From positions 372,001 through 436,000 of the forward strand of contig NZ_BMOK01000001.1 in assembly GCF_014647035.1 (NCBI RefSeq): a stretch of 64,000 nucleotides of DNA, given 5' to 3'. Source of the stretch: Sporolactobacillus putidus. GTDB taxonomy: Bacteria > Bacillota > Bacilli > Bacillales > Sporolactobacillaceae. The notes below the pieces were generated by a model. The model ran no database searches, was not told where the DNA came from, and saw nothing but the letters and a program-made list of their open reading frames with translations. Both the position numbers and the translations under genes were made by a program. Positions 35,019 to 45,687 of this stretch are shown here, one piece after another. Each line of letters starts with the position of its first letter. Within the stretch, counting starts at the first letter, position 1.

Positions 35019-36305
35019 TTACAAACTGTTTTTTAACTGTTCCAGTGAAACGGATAATGTCTCGGTTCCCGTCCCCAGTTTTCCTGTGATGCCGACCAGT
35101 TCATCCATATTTTTATCGATTTCCGCGGAAAGCCTGCTGTTTCGGTCAACCGATGAAATGATGTCCCGGAATTTATCAGCAGTCTGCTTCGATTCTTCCA
35201 TTCCTTTTTCTATAATTCCGGTTGTTTCATTCAGGGAACCGACAACGTGGGAGGTGACGTTTACAGACTTGTCTATGAGATCCGAGATTTGCGCCATGGC
35301 GTTATTGGTTTCTTCAGCCAGCTTCCTGATTTCCTGTGAGACAACAGCGAATCCCTTGCCGTACTCTCCCGCCCTGGCCGCCTCGATTGCCGAATTCAGG
35401 GCAAGTATGTTCGTCTGTTCTGAAATCTCTCTGACGAGAATGGTAACGCGGCCGATTTCCTGCGACGACTCTTCCAGTCTTCCGACCATTCTGCCCATTT
35501 CTACAATGGATTGGTTGGCCGCCGTAACCTGAGAGAAGAGTCGTTCAAGCTGAGTCTGTCCCTCGGAAGCCTGCGCTTTAGCAGTCTGTGTCTCCCGGTT
35601 GCTTTTTGCTGAGGACGCCCTGACAGATTGAAAATGTTCAGACAGAGCGCTTACCGTCTCCCTAGTCTGATCTGCCAGAGCTGTCAGACTGTCACCGACA
35701 TGCACGATCGCCGATCTGAGATCTTCCCGGCCCCCTTCATATTCTCTCTTCAGGTTCTGTGAATATTCCAGATCATAGGCTTCCAGAACAATCTGCTGCT
35801 CAAAACTGATGATCTTATGAATCGCCCTGATGATCCGCTCTGTGGCAGAAAAATCGCCGACCGATTGAAAAACAACCCGGCACAAGCTGTTCTGCAGATT
35901 CTGAAAAGTTCCCATATAGTAAGACGGACTCAGAGCAATGATATAATGCATTTTCCCGACCCTGAACCGTCTTTCAAGAAAGGCTTCATCAATGACTCCG
36001 GAAAACAGTTCCATAACGTGTGCTGCCAGCGTCCGGCTTAATTTTTCGACGGAGCTGTGTTTGTCGATAATCTGCCTCAGCGGCTCAATTTTATAGAAAC
36101 TGTTGTAGAAGTCTTTCGAAATTATATCGATCTCCTTCTGCACAAAAGGCCGCAAAAGTTTCAGCAGTTGCAGATCGCCGTCTGTCAGATCAAGCATTCT
36201 CAACTTCTCGAGCACTTTGCTGTCTTTGACCGTGACAGAGACTTTTTCGGACTTCGCCTTTTCCAGCCAGTCATAAACCGCCTCTTCACTTTTTTTAAAA
36301 AACAC
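35019..36305 (-). CDS. hemAT: Heme-based aerotaxis transducer (globin-coupled MCP)
   Basis: A 428-residue soluble chemoreceptor. Globin-coupled sensor at about 20-185: the proximal heme His is in KMHYIIAL, followed by PSYYMGTFQ, matching the HemAT heme pocket. The rest is an MCP signalling coiled coil with the tip [20 protein letters not shown] and [19 protein letters not shown]. There is no transmembrane segment, as in B. subtilis HemAT. Binds oxygen and signals to CheA for aerotaxis. GTG at 36305, six bases after GGGGGG, gives MFFKKSEE, like the B. subtilis start MLFKK; the GTG at 36329 lacks a site. Implies a motile organism. Confidence 0.94.
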   Translation of the reverse strand: MFFKKSEEAVYDWLEKAKSEKVSVTVKDSKVLEKLRMLDLTDGDLQLLKLLRPFVQKEIDIISKDFYNSFYKIEPLRQIIDKHSSVEKLSRTLAAHVMELFSGVIDEAFLERRFRVGKMHYIIALSPSYYMGTFQNLQNSLCRVVFQSVGDFSATERIIRAIHKIISFEQQIVLEAYDLEYSQNLKREYEGGREDLRSAIVHVGDSLTALADQTRETVSALSEHFQSVRASSAKSNRETQTAKAQASEGQTQLERLFSQVTAANQSIVEMGRMVGRLEESSQEIGRVTILVREISEQTNILALNSAIEAARAGEYGKGFAVVSQEIRKLAEETNNAMAQISDLIDKSVNVTSHVVGSLNETTGIIEKGMEESKQTADKFRDIISSVDRNSRLSAEIDKNMDELVGITGKLGTGTETLSVSLEQLKNSL

Positions 36306-36567
36306 CCGGTTCCCCCCGCTTCTCTTCACTCTTTAGAGCCGTGATCGACATCTAATCCATTCAGGATACGCTTCACTAAAAAGCTTATTATATTATAACA
36401 AACCTTACCAATGAGACTTTTAACGAATTTCAAACAGATGTGAGGCTGCCTCCCCCACTTTCGAACAGGCTCTTCGACGGTACCGCAGAAACTCATCCGG
36501 AAAATCATTCAGTGAAAAGGCGTTTCCAAAACCGTATTGGGCATATTAACGACTTTTGCAGTTTCAA

Positions 36568-36596
36568 TTGACGCAAGAAGTGTTTCGTGCTAAAAT
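36568..36596 (+). promoter_or_regulatory. Promoter of the metE leader
   Basis: TTGACG, 17 bp, TAAAAT: strong sigma-A match, about 25 bp before the S-box. Confidence 0.8.
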
Positions 36597-36619
36597 TTTT
36601 TTAAACTTAACATGAAAGA

Positions 36620-36736
36620 CTCTTATTGAGAGTGGCGGAGGGACTGGCCCAGTGAAGCCCGGCAACCTTTCAGTGAATTTGGAAAAGGTGCTAATTCCAG
36701 CAAAACTTCGATCAGCGGGGTTTTGAAAAATAAGAG
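36620..36736 (+). ncRNA. S-box (SAM-I) riboswitch
   Basis: Classic SAM-I features: P1 strands CTCTTATT and AATAAGAG, GAGGGACTGGCCC, GAAGCCCGGCAACC (with the kink-turn), and AAGGTGCTAATTCCAGCAAA. Followed by a terminator. Turns metE off when S-adenosylmethionine is plentiful. Confidence 0.96.
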
Positions 36737-36753
36737 GGTGCGGATAATCAATC

Positions 36754-36791
36754 AGGCCTCTCTGCCAAAGCTGGAGAGGCCTTTTATTTTT
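36754..36791 (+). terminator. S-box expression-platform terminator
   Basis: AGGCCTCTC / GAGAGGCCT, 11-nt loop, then TTTTATTTTT. Lies between the S-box and metE. Confidence 0.93.
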
Positions 36792-36857
36792 CCACTTTTT
36801 TATTTTCCGCTCGCATATAGGGTTTCTTTCAAGGACAGGAAACAGGAGGATGAGAGT

Positions 36858-39164
36858 ATGGCAGAAGTACTGAGTTCCAATCTTGGCTACCCAAGAATCG
36901 GCGAAAAAAGAGAATGGAAAAAGGCTCTGGAGCAGTTTTGGGCCGGTAAAATTTCAAAGGACGATTTTCTTGCGACGGTAAAAGAACTTCGTCTGAGCTA
37001 TCTGAAGAAACAAAAAGCGATCGGCGTAAACCTGATACCGGTCGGTGATTTCAGCCTTTATGATCACGTACTTGATACGGCCGTATTATTCGGTCTGATC
37101 CCCGATCGTTTCAACAAGGGAGAAAAAAAGATCCCGCTCGAAACCTACTTTTCCATCGCGCGGGGAAGCAAAGAGGCCGAAGCCTCGGAAATGACCAAAT
37201 GGTTCAATACCAATTATCACTATATCGTCCCCGAAATCAGCAATCAGACAAAACCCTTTATCACTGAAAACCGCTTGCTTGCTCTGTTCAATGAGGCCAA
37301 AAACGAGCTCGGCATTATCGCCAAACCGGTGATTGTCGGCCCGGTGACCCTGCTCAAACTGTCCAAAGGCTATGATCAGGATCATTTCAAGCCGCTTCTT
37401 GAATTGCTGATTCCGCTGTACATCCAGATATTCAATGAACTGAAAAATGCCGGGGCCGAATGGGTGCAGATTGATGAACCGGTATTAGTCAGAACACTGT
37501 CCGATGAAGATCTGGATGTGTTCCGTGAGACGTATCGGTCACTCAGAAACGGTGTGCCCGGATTAAAACTGCTCCTTCAAACGTATTTTGAAGCAGTGGA
37601 TGCTTACGAAGAAATCATTAAACTGCCGGTCGACGGCATCGGACTCGATTTTGTTTATGGCAGGGAGGCGAACCTCGGCTCGCTTCAGACTTTCGGCTTC
37701 CCGAAAGATAAAGTGCTCGCTGCCGGTGTGATTGACGGACGCAACATTTGGAAAACCGACCTGGCCGACACTTTCGGTCTTCTTCAGAAACTACTCGGGT
37801 ATGTCGGCGGAAAAGAAAAATTGTTTATTTCCCCGTCATCCAGCCTACTGCATGTTCCCGTGACCGTCAGAAATGAGGAAGCACTTGATCCGGTTTTAAA
37901 AGATGCCCTTTCGTTTGCCGATGAAAAGCTGGCGGAAGCTGTGACGCTCGCCAAAGGTCTCAATGCGGGAAAAGCGGCGATTGAAGCAGAAATCGAGAAA
38001 AGCAGGGAGGACCAGCAGGCGCTGCAGCAGTCCGATCACCGCAACAACAAAGATGTACAAAAAGAATTGCGGCATCTCGGATCTGAATTGCCTACGCGTC
38101 CCGGCTCATTCAAACTGCGCCAGCAAATTCAGGCCGATGCTTTTCAACTACCGGTGCTCCCGACAACAACAATCGGAAGCTTTCCTCAAACTCCTGAGGT
38201 CCGCCAGGCGCGGCGCAATCTGCGCAAAGGCGAATGGTCGGAAGAACGGTACAATCAATTTGTCAAAGATGAAACGGCAAAATGGATTAAAATTCAGGAA
38301 GACATCGGCATCGATGTGCTCGTCCATGGAGAATTCGAACGGAATGACATGGTTGAATATTTTGGAGAGAAACTGGCGGGTTTCGCCTTTACTCGATTTG
38401 CATGGGTTCAGTCCTACGGTTCGCGCTGCGTCAAGCCGCCGTTGATCTTCGGTGATGTCGACTGGAAAAAACCGATGACGGTGAAAGAAAGCGCCTATGC
38501 CCAGTCGCTCACCAAGCTGCCGGTCAAAGGCATGCTTACCGGTCCGGTCACCATCTACAACTGGTCTTTTGTCCGTAACGACATCAGCCAGGCCGATGTT
38601 TTCAACCAGATCGCGCTGGCCCTGAAGAAAGAAGTGCACGCGCTTGAAGAAGCGGACATCCGGATGATTCAGGTAGATGAACCGGCGCTCCGCGAAGGCC
38701 TGCCGCTTAAGGAGGAGAAAAAAGCCGGGTATCTGCACGATGCGGTTTACGCGTTCCGGCTCGCGACCTCGTTTGTCAACAACGATACACAGATCCACAC
38801 ACATATGTGTTACTCTGAATTCGACGAAATCATTGAAGCCATTGACGCGCTTGACACTGATGTCATTTCGATCGAGGCCGCACGCAGCCATGGCGAGATC
38901 ATCTCGACTTTTGAAGACTTTAAATACAAGAAGGGTATTGGCCTCGGTGTCTACGACATCCACAGCCCGCGTATTCCAAGCGTTGATGAAATGAAGTCCT
39001 ACGCTGAACGCGCGCTTCAGGTGCTCGATCCGAAGCTGTTCTGGATTAATCCGGACTGCGGCCTCAAGACGCGCAAACCGGAAGAAACGATTCCCGCACT
39101 GAAAAACATGGTTGAAGCTGCTCGTGAAGTTCGGGAAGAACTGGGAAACAAAATCGGAAAATAA
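36858..39164 (+). CDS. metE: Cobalamin-independent methionine synthase
   Basis: A 768-residue enzyme that moves a methyl group from 5-methyltetrahydropteroyl-glutamate to homocysteine, the last step of methionine synthesis. Two TIM barrels: the N-terminal one starts SSNLGYPRIGEKREWKKALE; the C-terminal one has TTTIGSFPQTPEVRQAR. The zinc ligands are seen in HTHMCYSEFDEI, the Glu of ISIEAARSHGE, and NPDCGLKTRKPEE. The ATG at 36858 follows CAGGAGGATGAGAGT; the frame is open further up through the riboswitch but that is not coding. Controlled by the S-box upstream; monocistronic with a strong terminator. Confidence 0.97.
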   Translation: MAEVLSSNLGYPRIGEKREWKKALEQFWAGKISKDDFLATVKELRLSYLKKQKAIGVNLIPVGDFSLYDHVLDTAVLFGLIPDRFNKGEKKIPLETYFSIARGSKEAEASEMTKWFNTNYHYIVPEISNQTKPFITENRLLALFNEAKNELGIIAKPVIVGPVTLLKLSKGYDQDHFKPLLELLIPLYIQIFNELKNAGAEWVQIDEPVLVRTLSDEDLDVFRETYRSLRNGVPGLKLLLQTYFEAVDAYEEIIKLPVDGIGLDFVYGREANLGSLQTFGFPKDKVLAAGVIDGRNIWKTDLADTFGLLQKLLGYVGGKEKLFISPSSSLLHVPVTVRNEEALDPVLKDALSFADEKLAEAVTLAKGLNAGKAAIEAEIEKSREDQQALQQSDHRNNKDVQKELRHLGSELPTRPGSFKLRQQIQADAFQLPVLPTTTIGSFPQTPEVRQARRNLRKGEWSEERYNQFVKDETAKWIKIQEDIGIDVLVHGEFERNDMVEYFGEKLAGFAFTRFAWVQSYGSRCVKPPLIFGDVDWKKPMTVKESAYAQSLTKLPVKGMLTGPVTIYNWSFVRNDISQADVFNQIALALKKEVHALEEADIRMIQVDEPALREGLPLKEEKKAGYLHDAVYAFRLATSFVNNDTQIHTHMCYSEFDEIIEAIDALDTDVISIEAARSHGEIISTFEDFKYKKGIGLGVYDIHSPRIPSVDEMKSYAERALQVLDPKLFWINPDCGLKTRKPEETIPALKNMVEAAREVREELGNKIGK

Positions 39165-39182
39165 ACCGTACAACGCCGTTCG

Positions 39183-39214
39183 AAAAAAAAAAACGCCTTG
39201 GGGCGTTTTTTTTT
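39183..39214 (+). terminator. Terminator of metE
   Basis: AAAACGCC TTGG GGCGTTTT, flanked by A and T runs; could serve both strands. Confidence 0.93.
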
Positions 39215-39340
39215 GCAAATTAGACTGATATTATTTGAAAAATCCAGCCGCGCTCTCCCCAAGTTATTGGGTTGAATAGCAGCGGCCATGGGAACCGGAT
39301 TACCCAATCGGCCGATTGACCTCGTGATTCCGCCGATAGA

Positions 39341-39424
39341 CCCGCGAATCCCGCCGGAAGAGTCCCAATTTTGGCCGGTAGGCCCGCGAATTCTGCCGGA
39401 AGGGCCCCAATTTTGGCCGGTAGG
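39341..39424. repeat. 42-bp tandem repeat pair in a 21-bp periodic tract
   Basis: Two adjacent 42-bp copies (39341-39382 and 39383-39424) beginning CCCGCGAAT and ending TTTTGGCCGGTAGG differ at only a few bases. More degenerate 21-bp units extend left to about 39305. A 7-bp stem CCGCCGG/CCGGCGG follows at 39425-39444. Between convergent metE and prfC; no gene here. Confidence 0.8.
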
Positions 39425-39465
39425 CCGCCGGACCGAACCGGCGGCACAATCATTTTTATCAAACA

Positions 39466-39493
39466 AAAAACCAGGCTCTTTTTACACCTGGTT
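39466..39493 (-). terminator. Terminator of prfC
   Basis: ACCAGG / CCTGGT stem; on the minus strand it runs into TTTTTTG. Confidence 0.8.
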
Positions 39494-39528
39494 CTGTCGA
39501 TTGATAGCTTTTTAACCTGGTTCAACAG

Positions 39529-41106
39529 TTACATATTGTGACTTGAATCCCGCAATTCAACGTCCGGATGTTTCTGCTGGAACCAGCGCAGCGAAAAATC
39601 GTTTTCGAATATAATGACCGGCCGGTCCTTGTAGTCGGTCACAACCAAGTTGTTTGAATTCCGGCGCAGGGCTTCGGCATCCTCGCGTTTGGCAATCCAT
39701 TTCGCCACCTGGTGGGGCATATGTTCGATATCGAGATCGACGCCGTATTCCGCCTGCATTCTGTAGACGAAGACATCAAACTGCAGGGTGCCGACAACAC
39801 CGAGGATGGTCTCTTCAAAAGGCGTCTTATAAACCTGTATGGCGCCTTCCTGGGCAAGTTGGCTGACACCCTTCAGAAAATGTTTTTGCTTCATTGCGTT
39901 TTTCGCCCGCACCTTGGCAAAGTGCTCGGGCGCAAACTGCGGCAGTGCCCCGAAATTGAACGTGTCTCTCGAGTCGCAGACCGTATCGCCGATTTGATAG
40001 AACCCGGTATCATAGAGTCCGACAATGTCGCCCGGATAGGCTTCATCGATCAGCTCTCTGCTGTCCGCGAAGAACTGCTGCGGTTGGGCAAGCTTGAGTT
40101 GCTTGCCGGTCCGGTCGAGATAGACGGTCATTCCTTTTTCAAACCGTCCCGAACAAATACGCAGAAAGGCGATACGGTCGCGGTGAGACGGATTCATGTT
40201 AGCCTGGATTTTAAAAATAAATCCGGAAAAACCGTCGTCATCCGGACTGACGAGCCCGCCGCTCGACTGCCGCGGCTGCGGATCCGGCGCCATCTTAAGA
40301 TAGTGTTCCAGAAAAGTCGGAATGCCGAAACTTGAGATGGCGCTGCCGAAAAATACCGGGGTCTGCTTTCCCGACTCCACCGACTCGAAGTCGAAGGTGC
40401 TTCCTGCCTCATCGAGCAGAAGAAGGTTCTCTTCGAGCTGTCTGAGCGTATAATCATCGACCGTTTTCTTAAGAATGTCGCCCAGTTCCTCCACTTCGCC
40501 CAGTTGCTGCACCTGGCGTTCACGCTTGTCATTATACCACTCGATTTTATGCTCCACGCGATCGTAGACACCGCGGAACGACTGACCCATGCCGATCGGA
40601 TAGTTAATCGGATACGTTTCAATACCGAGCACATCCTCAATTTCTTCGAAAAGCTCAAGAGGTTCTTTTCCCTGGCGATCGAGCTTATTGATGAAGGTAA
40701 AAATCGGGATGCCGCGGTCACGGCAGACCTTGAAGAGCTTGATCGTCTGCGGTTCGACTCCCTTCGCCGCGTCGATGATCATCACCACGCTGTCGACAGC
40801 CATCAAGGTGCGGTACGTATCTTCACTGAAATCCTGGTGTCCCGGTGTATCCAGAATATTGATTTTATAACCTGCGTATTCAAACTGCATCACACTGGAG
40901 GTTACTGAAATCCCTCTCTTTTTTTCCAGTTCCATCCAGTCGGAGGTCGCAAACTTTTCTGCCTTGCGCGACTTGACCGCTCCCGCCGTGCGAATCGCTC
41001 CGCCCAGAACGAGCAGTTTTTCCGTCAGCGTCGTTTTCCCGGCATCCGGATGAGAAATGATCGCAAACGTGCGCCTTCTTCGAATTTCCTGTTGTAAATG
41101 ATTCAT
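39529..41106 (-). CDS. prfC: Peptide chain release factor 3
   Basis: A 525-residue translational GTPase that recycles RF1/RF2 after peptide release. G motifs: SHPDAGKTTLTEKL (G1), DTPGHQDFSEDTYR (G3), FINKLDR (G4). The switch I region RGISVTSSVMQFEY fits RF3 rather than EF-G. Length is usual. ATG at 41106 after TAGGAGGA. Transcribed alone. Confidence 0.96.
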   Translation of the reverse strand: MNHLQQEIRRRRTFAIISHPDAGKTTLTEKLLVLGGAIRTAGAVKSRKAEKFATSDWMELEKKRGISVTSSVMQFEYAGYKINILDTPGHQDFSEDTYRTLMAVDSVVMIIDAAKGVEPQTIKLFKVCRDRGIPIFTFINKLDRQGKEPLELFEEIEDVLGIETYPINYPIGMGQSFRGVYDRVEHKIEWYNDKRERQVQQLGEVEELGDILKKTVDDYTLRQLEENLLLLDEAGSTFDFESVESGKQTPVFFGSAISSFGIPTFLEHYLKMAPDPQPRQSSGGLVSPDDDGFSGFIFKIQANMNPSHRDRIAFLRICSGRFEKGMTVYLDRTGKQLKLAQPQQFFADSRELIDEAYPGDIVGLYDTGFYQIGDTVCDSRDTFNFGALPQFAPEHFAKVRAKNAMKQKHFLKGVSQLAQEGAIQVYKTPFEETILGVVGTLQFDVFVYRMQAEYGVDLDIEHMPHQVAKWIAKREDAEALRRNSNNLVVTDYKDRPVIIFENDFSLRWFQQKHPDVELRDSSHNM

Positions 41107-41412
41107 TTTTTCCTCCTAAAAACCACTGATCGCTTGACTCCCAGACCTGATTCACACCATGATTCACCCAAGAAAAAAGCATTCGCAGCCTGTTTCCGGG
41201 GCGGATGTACTTCTCAGCAGCTTAAACTGAGAAGACCTTTCCCGAAAAAGCCATTATCTTGCTCTGCGAATGCCTTTCTACCATTCTATCCCGGTATGTT
41301 CAAATATTTACATAGAAATTTCTCATCAAAGAAACTTCCGCTAAAAAGAAAGGAGCTTCAACTAAAAGATCGGTCTCGGACCAGGCAGGTACGCCCGGTC
41401 CGGCGTCCCCTA

Positions 41413-43155
41413 TCATTTTTTCACCAGCGCATGCACACGTTCCATAACGGCCGTTTTCAGAGCGGCGAATTTTTTGTCCCGTGTTGCCTCGTCGCTGCCT
41501 TTGACACCGAAATAAAATTTGATCTTCGGTTCCGTTCCGGACGGTCTCAGGCAAAACCACGAACCGTCATCAAGCTTATACTTCAGCACATCGGAAACAG
41601 GCAGTGCAATCGTTGTTTTGGCAGCTGCGTTCACGTCGGTCGCTTCGGACTTCTCATAGTCTTCAATGACGGCGACAGGAACTCCGGCCATTTCCACTGG
41701 CGGATGCGTTCTGAAGTCGGTCAGAATCGCGTCAATTTCCGCCTTGCCCTGAATTCCCTTAAGTGTCAGGGATTCAAGCCCTTCCCTGAAGTAGCCGTAC
41801 TTTTTGAAAACATCCTGAAGCGCATCGTAGAATGACTTTCCCTGCGATTTGAAGAAGGCGGCCGCTTCGGCAGCAAATACGGCAGCCTGAACCGCGTCCT
41901 TGTCACGGACAAAAGAGCCGATCAGATAGCCGTAGCTTTCCTCGTAGCCAAAGAGGAAAGTGTGCGCTCCGCTCAGTTCATATTCATGAATTTTTTCACC
42001 AATAAATTTAAAACCGGTCAATGTGTCGATGGTTGGGATTCCGAAAGCCGCGGCAATTGTCCGGCCGATCTCGGAGGTAACGATGGTTTTAACAACAATT
42101 CCGTTAGCCGGCAGTATCCCTTTTTCCTTCTTTTGCGTAAGCAGATAATCCAGTAAAACCGCTCCGGTCTGGTTGCCGGTCAGGACGACATATTCGCCCT
42201 GAGCGTTCTTGACGGCAACGCCAAGCCTGTCGGAGTCCGGATCCGTCCCGAGCAGGATATCCGCATCGATTTTCTTTCCGTACTCGATGGCAATTTTAAA
42301 AGCCGCATGCTCCTCCGGATTGGGCGACTTGACCGTTGAAAACTCAGGGTCGGGCTCCGCCTGTTCTTTAACAACCGTCACATTGGTAAAGCCCCAGTTC
42401 TTCAGCCCGTTTACAACCGGGTGGTAGCTGGATCCATGCAGCGGCGTAAAAACAATTTTCAGATCGGAGCCGACCTGTTTGATAATTTCGGGATTCAGCG
42501 ACAATGTCTGCAGGCTTTCCTGGTAAGCCTGGTCCACTTTTTCACCGATGATTTCAAGCAGGCCCTCCGCCTTCAGCGCCTGTTCGTCCCCGACTTTCAC
42601 CTTCAGTTCATCTTCGACCGAAGCCACGAATTTAATCACTTCATCCGCTTCGGCAGGAGGCAGCTGTCCGCCAAATTCGTTGTAAACTTTGTAACCATTA
42701 TACTGCGGCGGATTATGGCTCGCCGTGATCATGACGCCTGAGAAGGCGTGCAGGTAGCGTACGGCAAACGAGAGCACCGGCGTCGGGCGAAGCGAATCGA
42801 AAATAAACGTTTTGATGCCGTGGGCACCCAGCGTTCTGGCTGCCTCAACCGTAAATTCCGCTGAGAAGTGGCGCGGGTCATGTGCAATCACGACGCCGCG
42901 TTTAACAGCTTCTTCGCCGGCATTCAGAATGTATCTCGCCAAGCCTTCCGTTGCTTTTCTGACGGTGTAAATATTCAGCCGGTTCGTTCCGGGGCCGATT
43001 TCTCCGCGCATCCCGCCTGTACCAAATTCGAGATTTTTGTAAAAACAGTCTTCCAGTTTGACTGGATCATCGGCGATCGAATCCAGCTGCGCTTTCAGAT
43101 CCTTGTCCAGACTTTCATCCGCCTGCCATTTTTTATAAACTGTTTCCCAACCCAA
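41413..43155 (-). CDS. pgcA: Alpha-phosphoglucomutase / phosphomannomutase
   Basis: A 580-residue phosphohexomutase (B. subtilis PgcA is similar in length) that interconverts glucose-1- and glucose-6-phosphate for glycolipid and wall polymers. The phosphoserine loop is [17 protein letters not shown] near 145. Metal loop [11 protein letters not shown] near 305. Sugar loop [11 protein letters not shown] near 405. Phosphate loop [13 protein letters not shown] near 545. TTG at 43155 gives [10 protein letters not shown], like the known MTWRKSYERW; the GTG at 43164 lies inside the GAGGTGG ribosome site. Confidence 0.94.
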   Translation of the reverse strand: MGWETVYKKWQADESLDKDLKAQLDSIADDPVKLEDCFYKNLEFGTGGMRGEIGPGTNRLNIYTVRKATEGLARYILNAGEEAVKRGVVIAHDPRHFSAEFTVEAARTLGAHGIKTFIFDSLRPTPVLSFAVRYLHAFSGVMITASHNPPQYNGYKVYNEFGGQLPPAEADEVIKFVASVEDELKVKVGDEQALKAEGLLEIIGEKVDQAYQESLQTLSLNPEIIKQVGSDLKIVFTPLHGSSYHPVVNGLKNWGFTNVTVVKEQAEPDPEFSTVKSPNPEEHAAFKIAIEYGKKIDADILLGTDPDSDRLGVAVKNAQGEYVVLTGNQTGAVLLDYLLTQKKEKGILPANGIVVKTIVTSEIGRTIAAAFGIPTIDTLTGFKFIGEKIHEYELSGAHTFLFGYEESYGYLIGSFVRDKDAVQAAVFAAEAAAFFKSQGKSFYDALQDVFKKYGYFREGLESLTLKGIQGKAEIDAILTDFRTHPPVEMAGVPVAVIEDYEKSEATDVNAAAKTTIALPVSDVLKYKLDDGSWFCLRPSGTEPKIKFYFGVKGSDEATRDKKFAALKTAVMERVHALVKK

Positions 43156-43301
43156 AATGACCACCTCGTGTTTATGGCTCTTCGTTCCTTTTTACTAAAG
43201 CTTCATTCCTTATTATTATAGCAAAAAAACGCTGCCATTCACATGTAAATCAAAATGCCATGCACTCAAAAATACACGCACGGCTCTCACTCTTTGTATG
43301 G

Positions 43302-43970
43302 TTATTTATTGACCTTAGGTGTGAAATACCTGATCAGCTTATCAAGAGACACATCCTTGAGAGAATTGAAACAACCGTCGACGTGCCCGAACGGCATTCT
43401 TTTGGTCACGGCATTTGGAACGACAATACAGTACAAGCCCGCTCTTTTCGCAGCCAGCGAACCGTTGAATGAGTCTTCGATGGCGATGGCTTCCTTGGGC
43501 TGCACACCTAGGCTTTCAATCGATTTTATATAGAGCGCGGGATCGGGTTTGACCCTCTCGACATCATCCCATGACTTTATGCTGAGAAAATAGTCGGAAA
43601 GGCCGAGACGTTTCAGATGCCTGCGCGGCCACTCGCCTCTTGAACTAGTGGCAAGGCCGATCTTCAGCCCCAGACTTTCCGCCTGGCTGAGTACCGATTT
43701 TACACCGGGAAGCACCTCTTCCTGATCGACAAGTTTGTTAAAAAGCGCGTACCTTTCACTCTGAAAAGCTTCACGGTCAATTTTGACATCGCCCTGTTCT
43801 TCAAGATAGCCGAGCGAGTCAAAACCGTGCTGCGTTCCGATGGCCTGGCTCCACACACTGAGGGGAAGATCCACTTGATATCTCTGGAACATGTTCTGCA
43901 TGACTAAGTACATAATTCTTTCACTATCCAAAATCACACCGTCAAAATCGAAAACAATGGCTTTAATCAT
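43302..43970 (-). CDS. HAD phosphatase, beta-phosphoglucomutase-like
   Basis: A 222-residue HAD subfamily IA hydrolase. Motif I FDFDGVILDSE (residues about 7-17), motif II LATSSRGEWPRRHL, motif III Lys in VKPDPALYI, motif IV AIEDSFNGSLAAKRAG. Resembles YhcW-type phosphatases with an alpha-helical cap. The ATG at 43970 is better spaced from AGAAGGG than the TTG at 43979. Lies just upstream of pgcA on the same strand with a gap of about 150 bp. Substrate unknown. Confidence 0.88.
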   Translation of the reverse strand: MIKAIVFDFDGVILDSERIMYLVMQNMFQRYQVDLPLSVWSQAIGTQHGFDSLGYLEEQGDVKIDREAFQSERYALFNKLVDQEEVLPGVKSVLSQAESLGLKIGLATSSRGEWPRRHLKRLGLSDYFLSIKSWDDVERVKPDPALYIKSIESLGVQPKEAIAIEDSFNGSLAAKRAGLYCIVVPNAVTKRMPFGHVDGCFNSLKDVSLDKLIRYFTPKVNK

Positions 43971-44230
43971 TTCAAACAACCCTTCTAAGTGGCTTCACGT
44001 TTCATTTTAACATGGCTCATTCGCTATTTTAAAAAAATCACAAAAACTTCTCAAGTTTTGAAGCTGTTTCCATGTCTGGAGATAGTGGACAAATTTCGAA
44101 GCGTCCATTTTGCAAATCGCATGAAAAAAAGAGTCAAGGTTTCACGGAGCACGCATAAACTAAATTAATCAACCCTGCAGACGGGCGACTCTTTGAAACC
44201 CAGCTCATCTTCAATAAGGAGGGATCTTTG

Positions 44231-45388
44231 ATGACAAACTTTTTGATTTCCGAAGAGCAGTGGGACCTTCATCAAAAGGGCTATCATGACCAGCGCCGGC
44301 ATGCGGAAAAAGTCAAAGAAGCGATCAAGAACAATCTTCCCGATCTGATCAGCAGCGAGAGCATTATTCTGTCAGACGGTCAGAAGATGACCCAGATCCC
44401 GATCCGTTCATTGGACGAGTATAAACTGCGCTATAATTTTGAAAAAGCAAAGCATGTAGGTCAGGGAAAAGGCGACAGCAAGGTCGGCGATGTCATTGCC
44501 AAAGCACCTGGAAAGCAGGCCGGCCAGGGAACAGGCAAGGGAAACGGGGCGGGCGACAGACCCGGGATTGACTACTATGAAGCCAACGTTTCGATTATGG
44601 AAATTGAGAATCTCTTTTTCAGGGAACTGGAACTCCCCCACCTGAAACGCAAACTGGAAGCGGATATTGTCGTCGACAGCATCGATTACCGTGATGTCCG
44701 GCGAAAGGGATTGATGGGCAACATCGACAAGCGGCGGACGATTCTGCAGGCAATCAGGAGAAATGCCCAATCCGGAAAAACTCAGATCTATCCAATTCGC
44801 GAAGAGGATCTTCGGTTCAAGACATGGGAGACTTCCATTAAGCCGGAAAGCAAAGCCGTCGTACTCGCACTGATGGATACAAGCGGATCGATGGGCGTCT
44901 GGGAAAAATACATTGCACGGAGCTTCTTTTTCTGGATGGCGCGGTTCCTCAGAACAAAGTATGAAAAAGTCAGCATTCAGTTTATCGCCCACCATACGGA
45001 AGCGAAAATTGTTACTGAAGAGGATTTCTTTTCCAAAGGAGAAAGCGGGGGCACGATCTGTTCATCAGCCTATGTGAAAGCACTGGAATTGATCCAGACG
45101 TCCTATCCGCCCTCAAAATATAATATTTATCCTTTCCATTTCTCAGACGGCGACAATCTCTCATCGGATAATCCGAAATGCATCCGTCTGGTCAATGAAA
45201 TTATGTCGCTGACCGACTTTTTCGGCTATGGGGAAATCAATCCCTACCACCGGTCAAGCACGCTCATGAGCGCTTACCGAACCATCAAAAATGAAGCCTT
45301 TCACTCATTTATCTTAAAACAGAAAAGCGATGTCTATCACGCCATGAAGTACTTTTTTCATAAAGAGCCGGAAAGCACTGCCATATGA
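44231..45388 (+). CDS. yhbH: YhbH/DUF444 sporulation protein
   Basis: A 385-residue DUF444 protein. In B. subtilis YhbH is a stress and sporulation protein usually acting with PrkA and SpoVR. The central region has [18 protein letters not shown]. The C-terminal half is von Willebrand A-like with [20 protein letters not shown]. The Gly-rich loop at about 95-115 ([19 protein letters not shown]) is usual. ATG at 44231 follows AAGGAGGG; the TTG one codon earlier is also possible. Plus strand, alone here. Confidence 0.92.
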   Translation: MTNFLISEEQWDLHQKGYHDQRRHAEKVKEAIKNNLPDLISSESIILSDGQKMTQIPIRSLDEYKLRYNFEKAKHVGQGKGDSKVGDVIAKAPGKQAGQGTGKGNGAGDRPGIDYYEANVSIMEIENLFFRELELPHLKRKLEADIVVDSIDYRDVRRKGLMGNIDKRRTILQAIRRNAQSGKTQIYPIREEDLRFKTWETSIKPESKAVVLALMDTSGSMGVWEKYIARSFFFWMARFLRTKYEKVSIQFIAHHTEAKIVTEEDFFSKGESGGTICSSAYVKALELIQTSYPPSKYNIYPFHFSDGDNLSSDNPKCIRLVNEIMSLTDFFGYGEINPYHRSSTLMSAYRTIKNEAFHSFILKQKSDVYHAMKYFFHKEPESTAI

Positions 45389-45449
45389 ATGACTGCGTCC
45401 TTTCCACAGGCATTTCAAGGACTCGGCCTTCAATTAAGGCCAAAGCTTA

Positions 45450-45486
45450 AAACTACCACCTGTGAATACAGACGGTAGTTTAATTT
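45450..45486 (+). terminator. Terminator after yhbH
   Basis: AAACTACC / GGTAGTTT with a 16-nt loop, then AATTTT. A second stem GGCCTT/AAGGCC lies just before it. Confidence 0.75.
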
Positions 45487-45628
45487 TCGTGCTGTGAAAC
45501 ATAAGTAAAATAAACCTCTTTCTAAACCAATATTATAGTTCTTCACTTCAGGAATATTCATTGCAAGAGCCAATGCCTTACATTCTTTCTTATTTTTCTA
45601 AGACCATTTAATTTAGAAGTTTATTCAG

Positions 45629-45665
45629 CTCGGTCTCGACTATATAGATCCGTTAGGATTATTTC
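45629..45665 (+). pseudogene. Trace of an RHS-type core end (tentative)
   Basis: The plus strand reads FIQLGLDYIDPLGLF, resembling the end of an RHS repeat core (usually with DPxGL, a short insert, and YxDPLGL), with the middle seemingly lost. It abuts the polymorphic-toxin locus. Very short, so uncertain. Confidence 0.25.
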
Positions 45666-45687
45666 GTATATATAGATTTCAAAAGTT

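Noticed and set aside
38148-39218. Long open frame antisense to metE (over 350 codons)
   Set aside because: It mirrors the codon structure of metE, has no ribosome site and no protein-like motifs.
39341-39424. CRISPR-like array
   Set aside because: Units are directly adjacent without unique spacers, so it is a tandem repeat; no cas genes are present.
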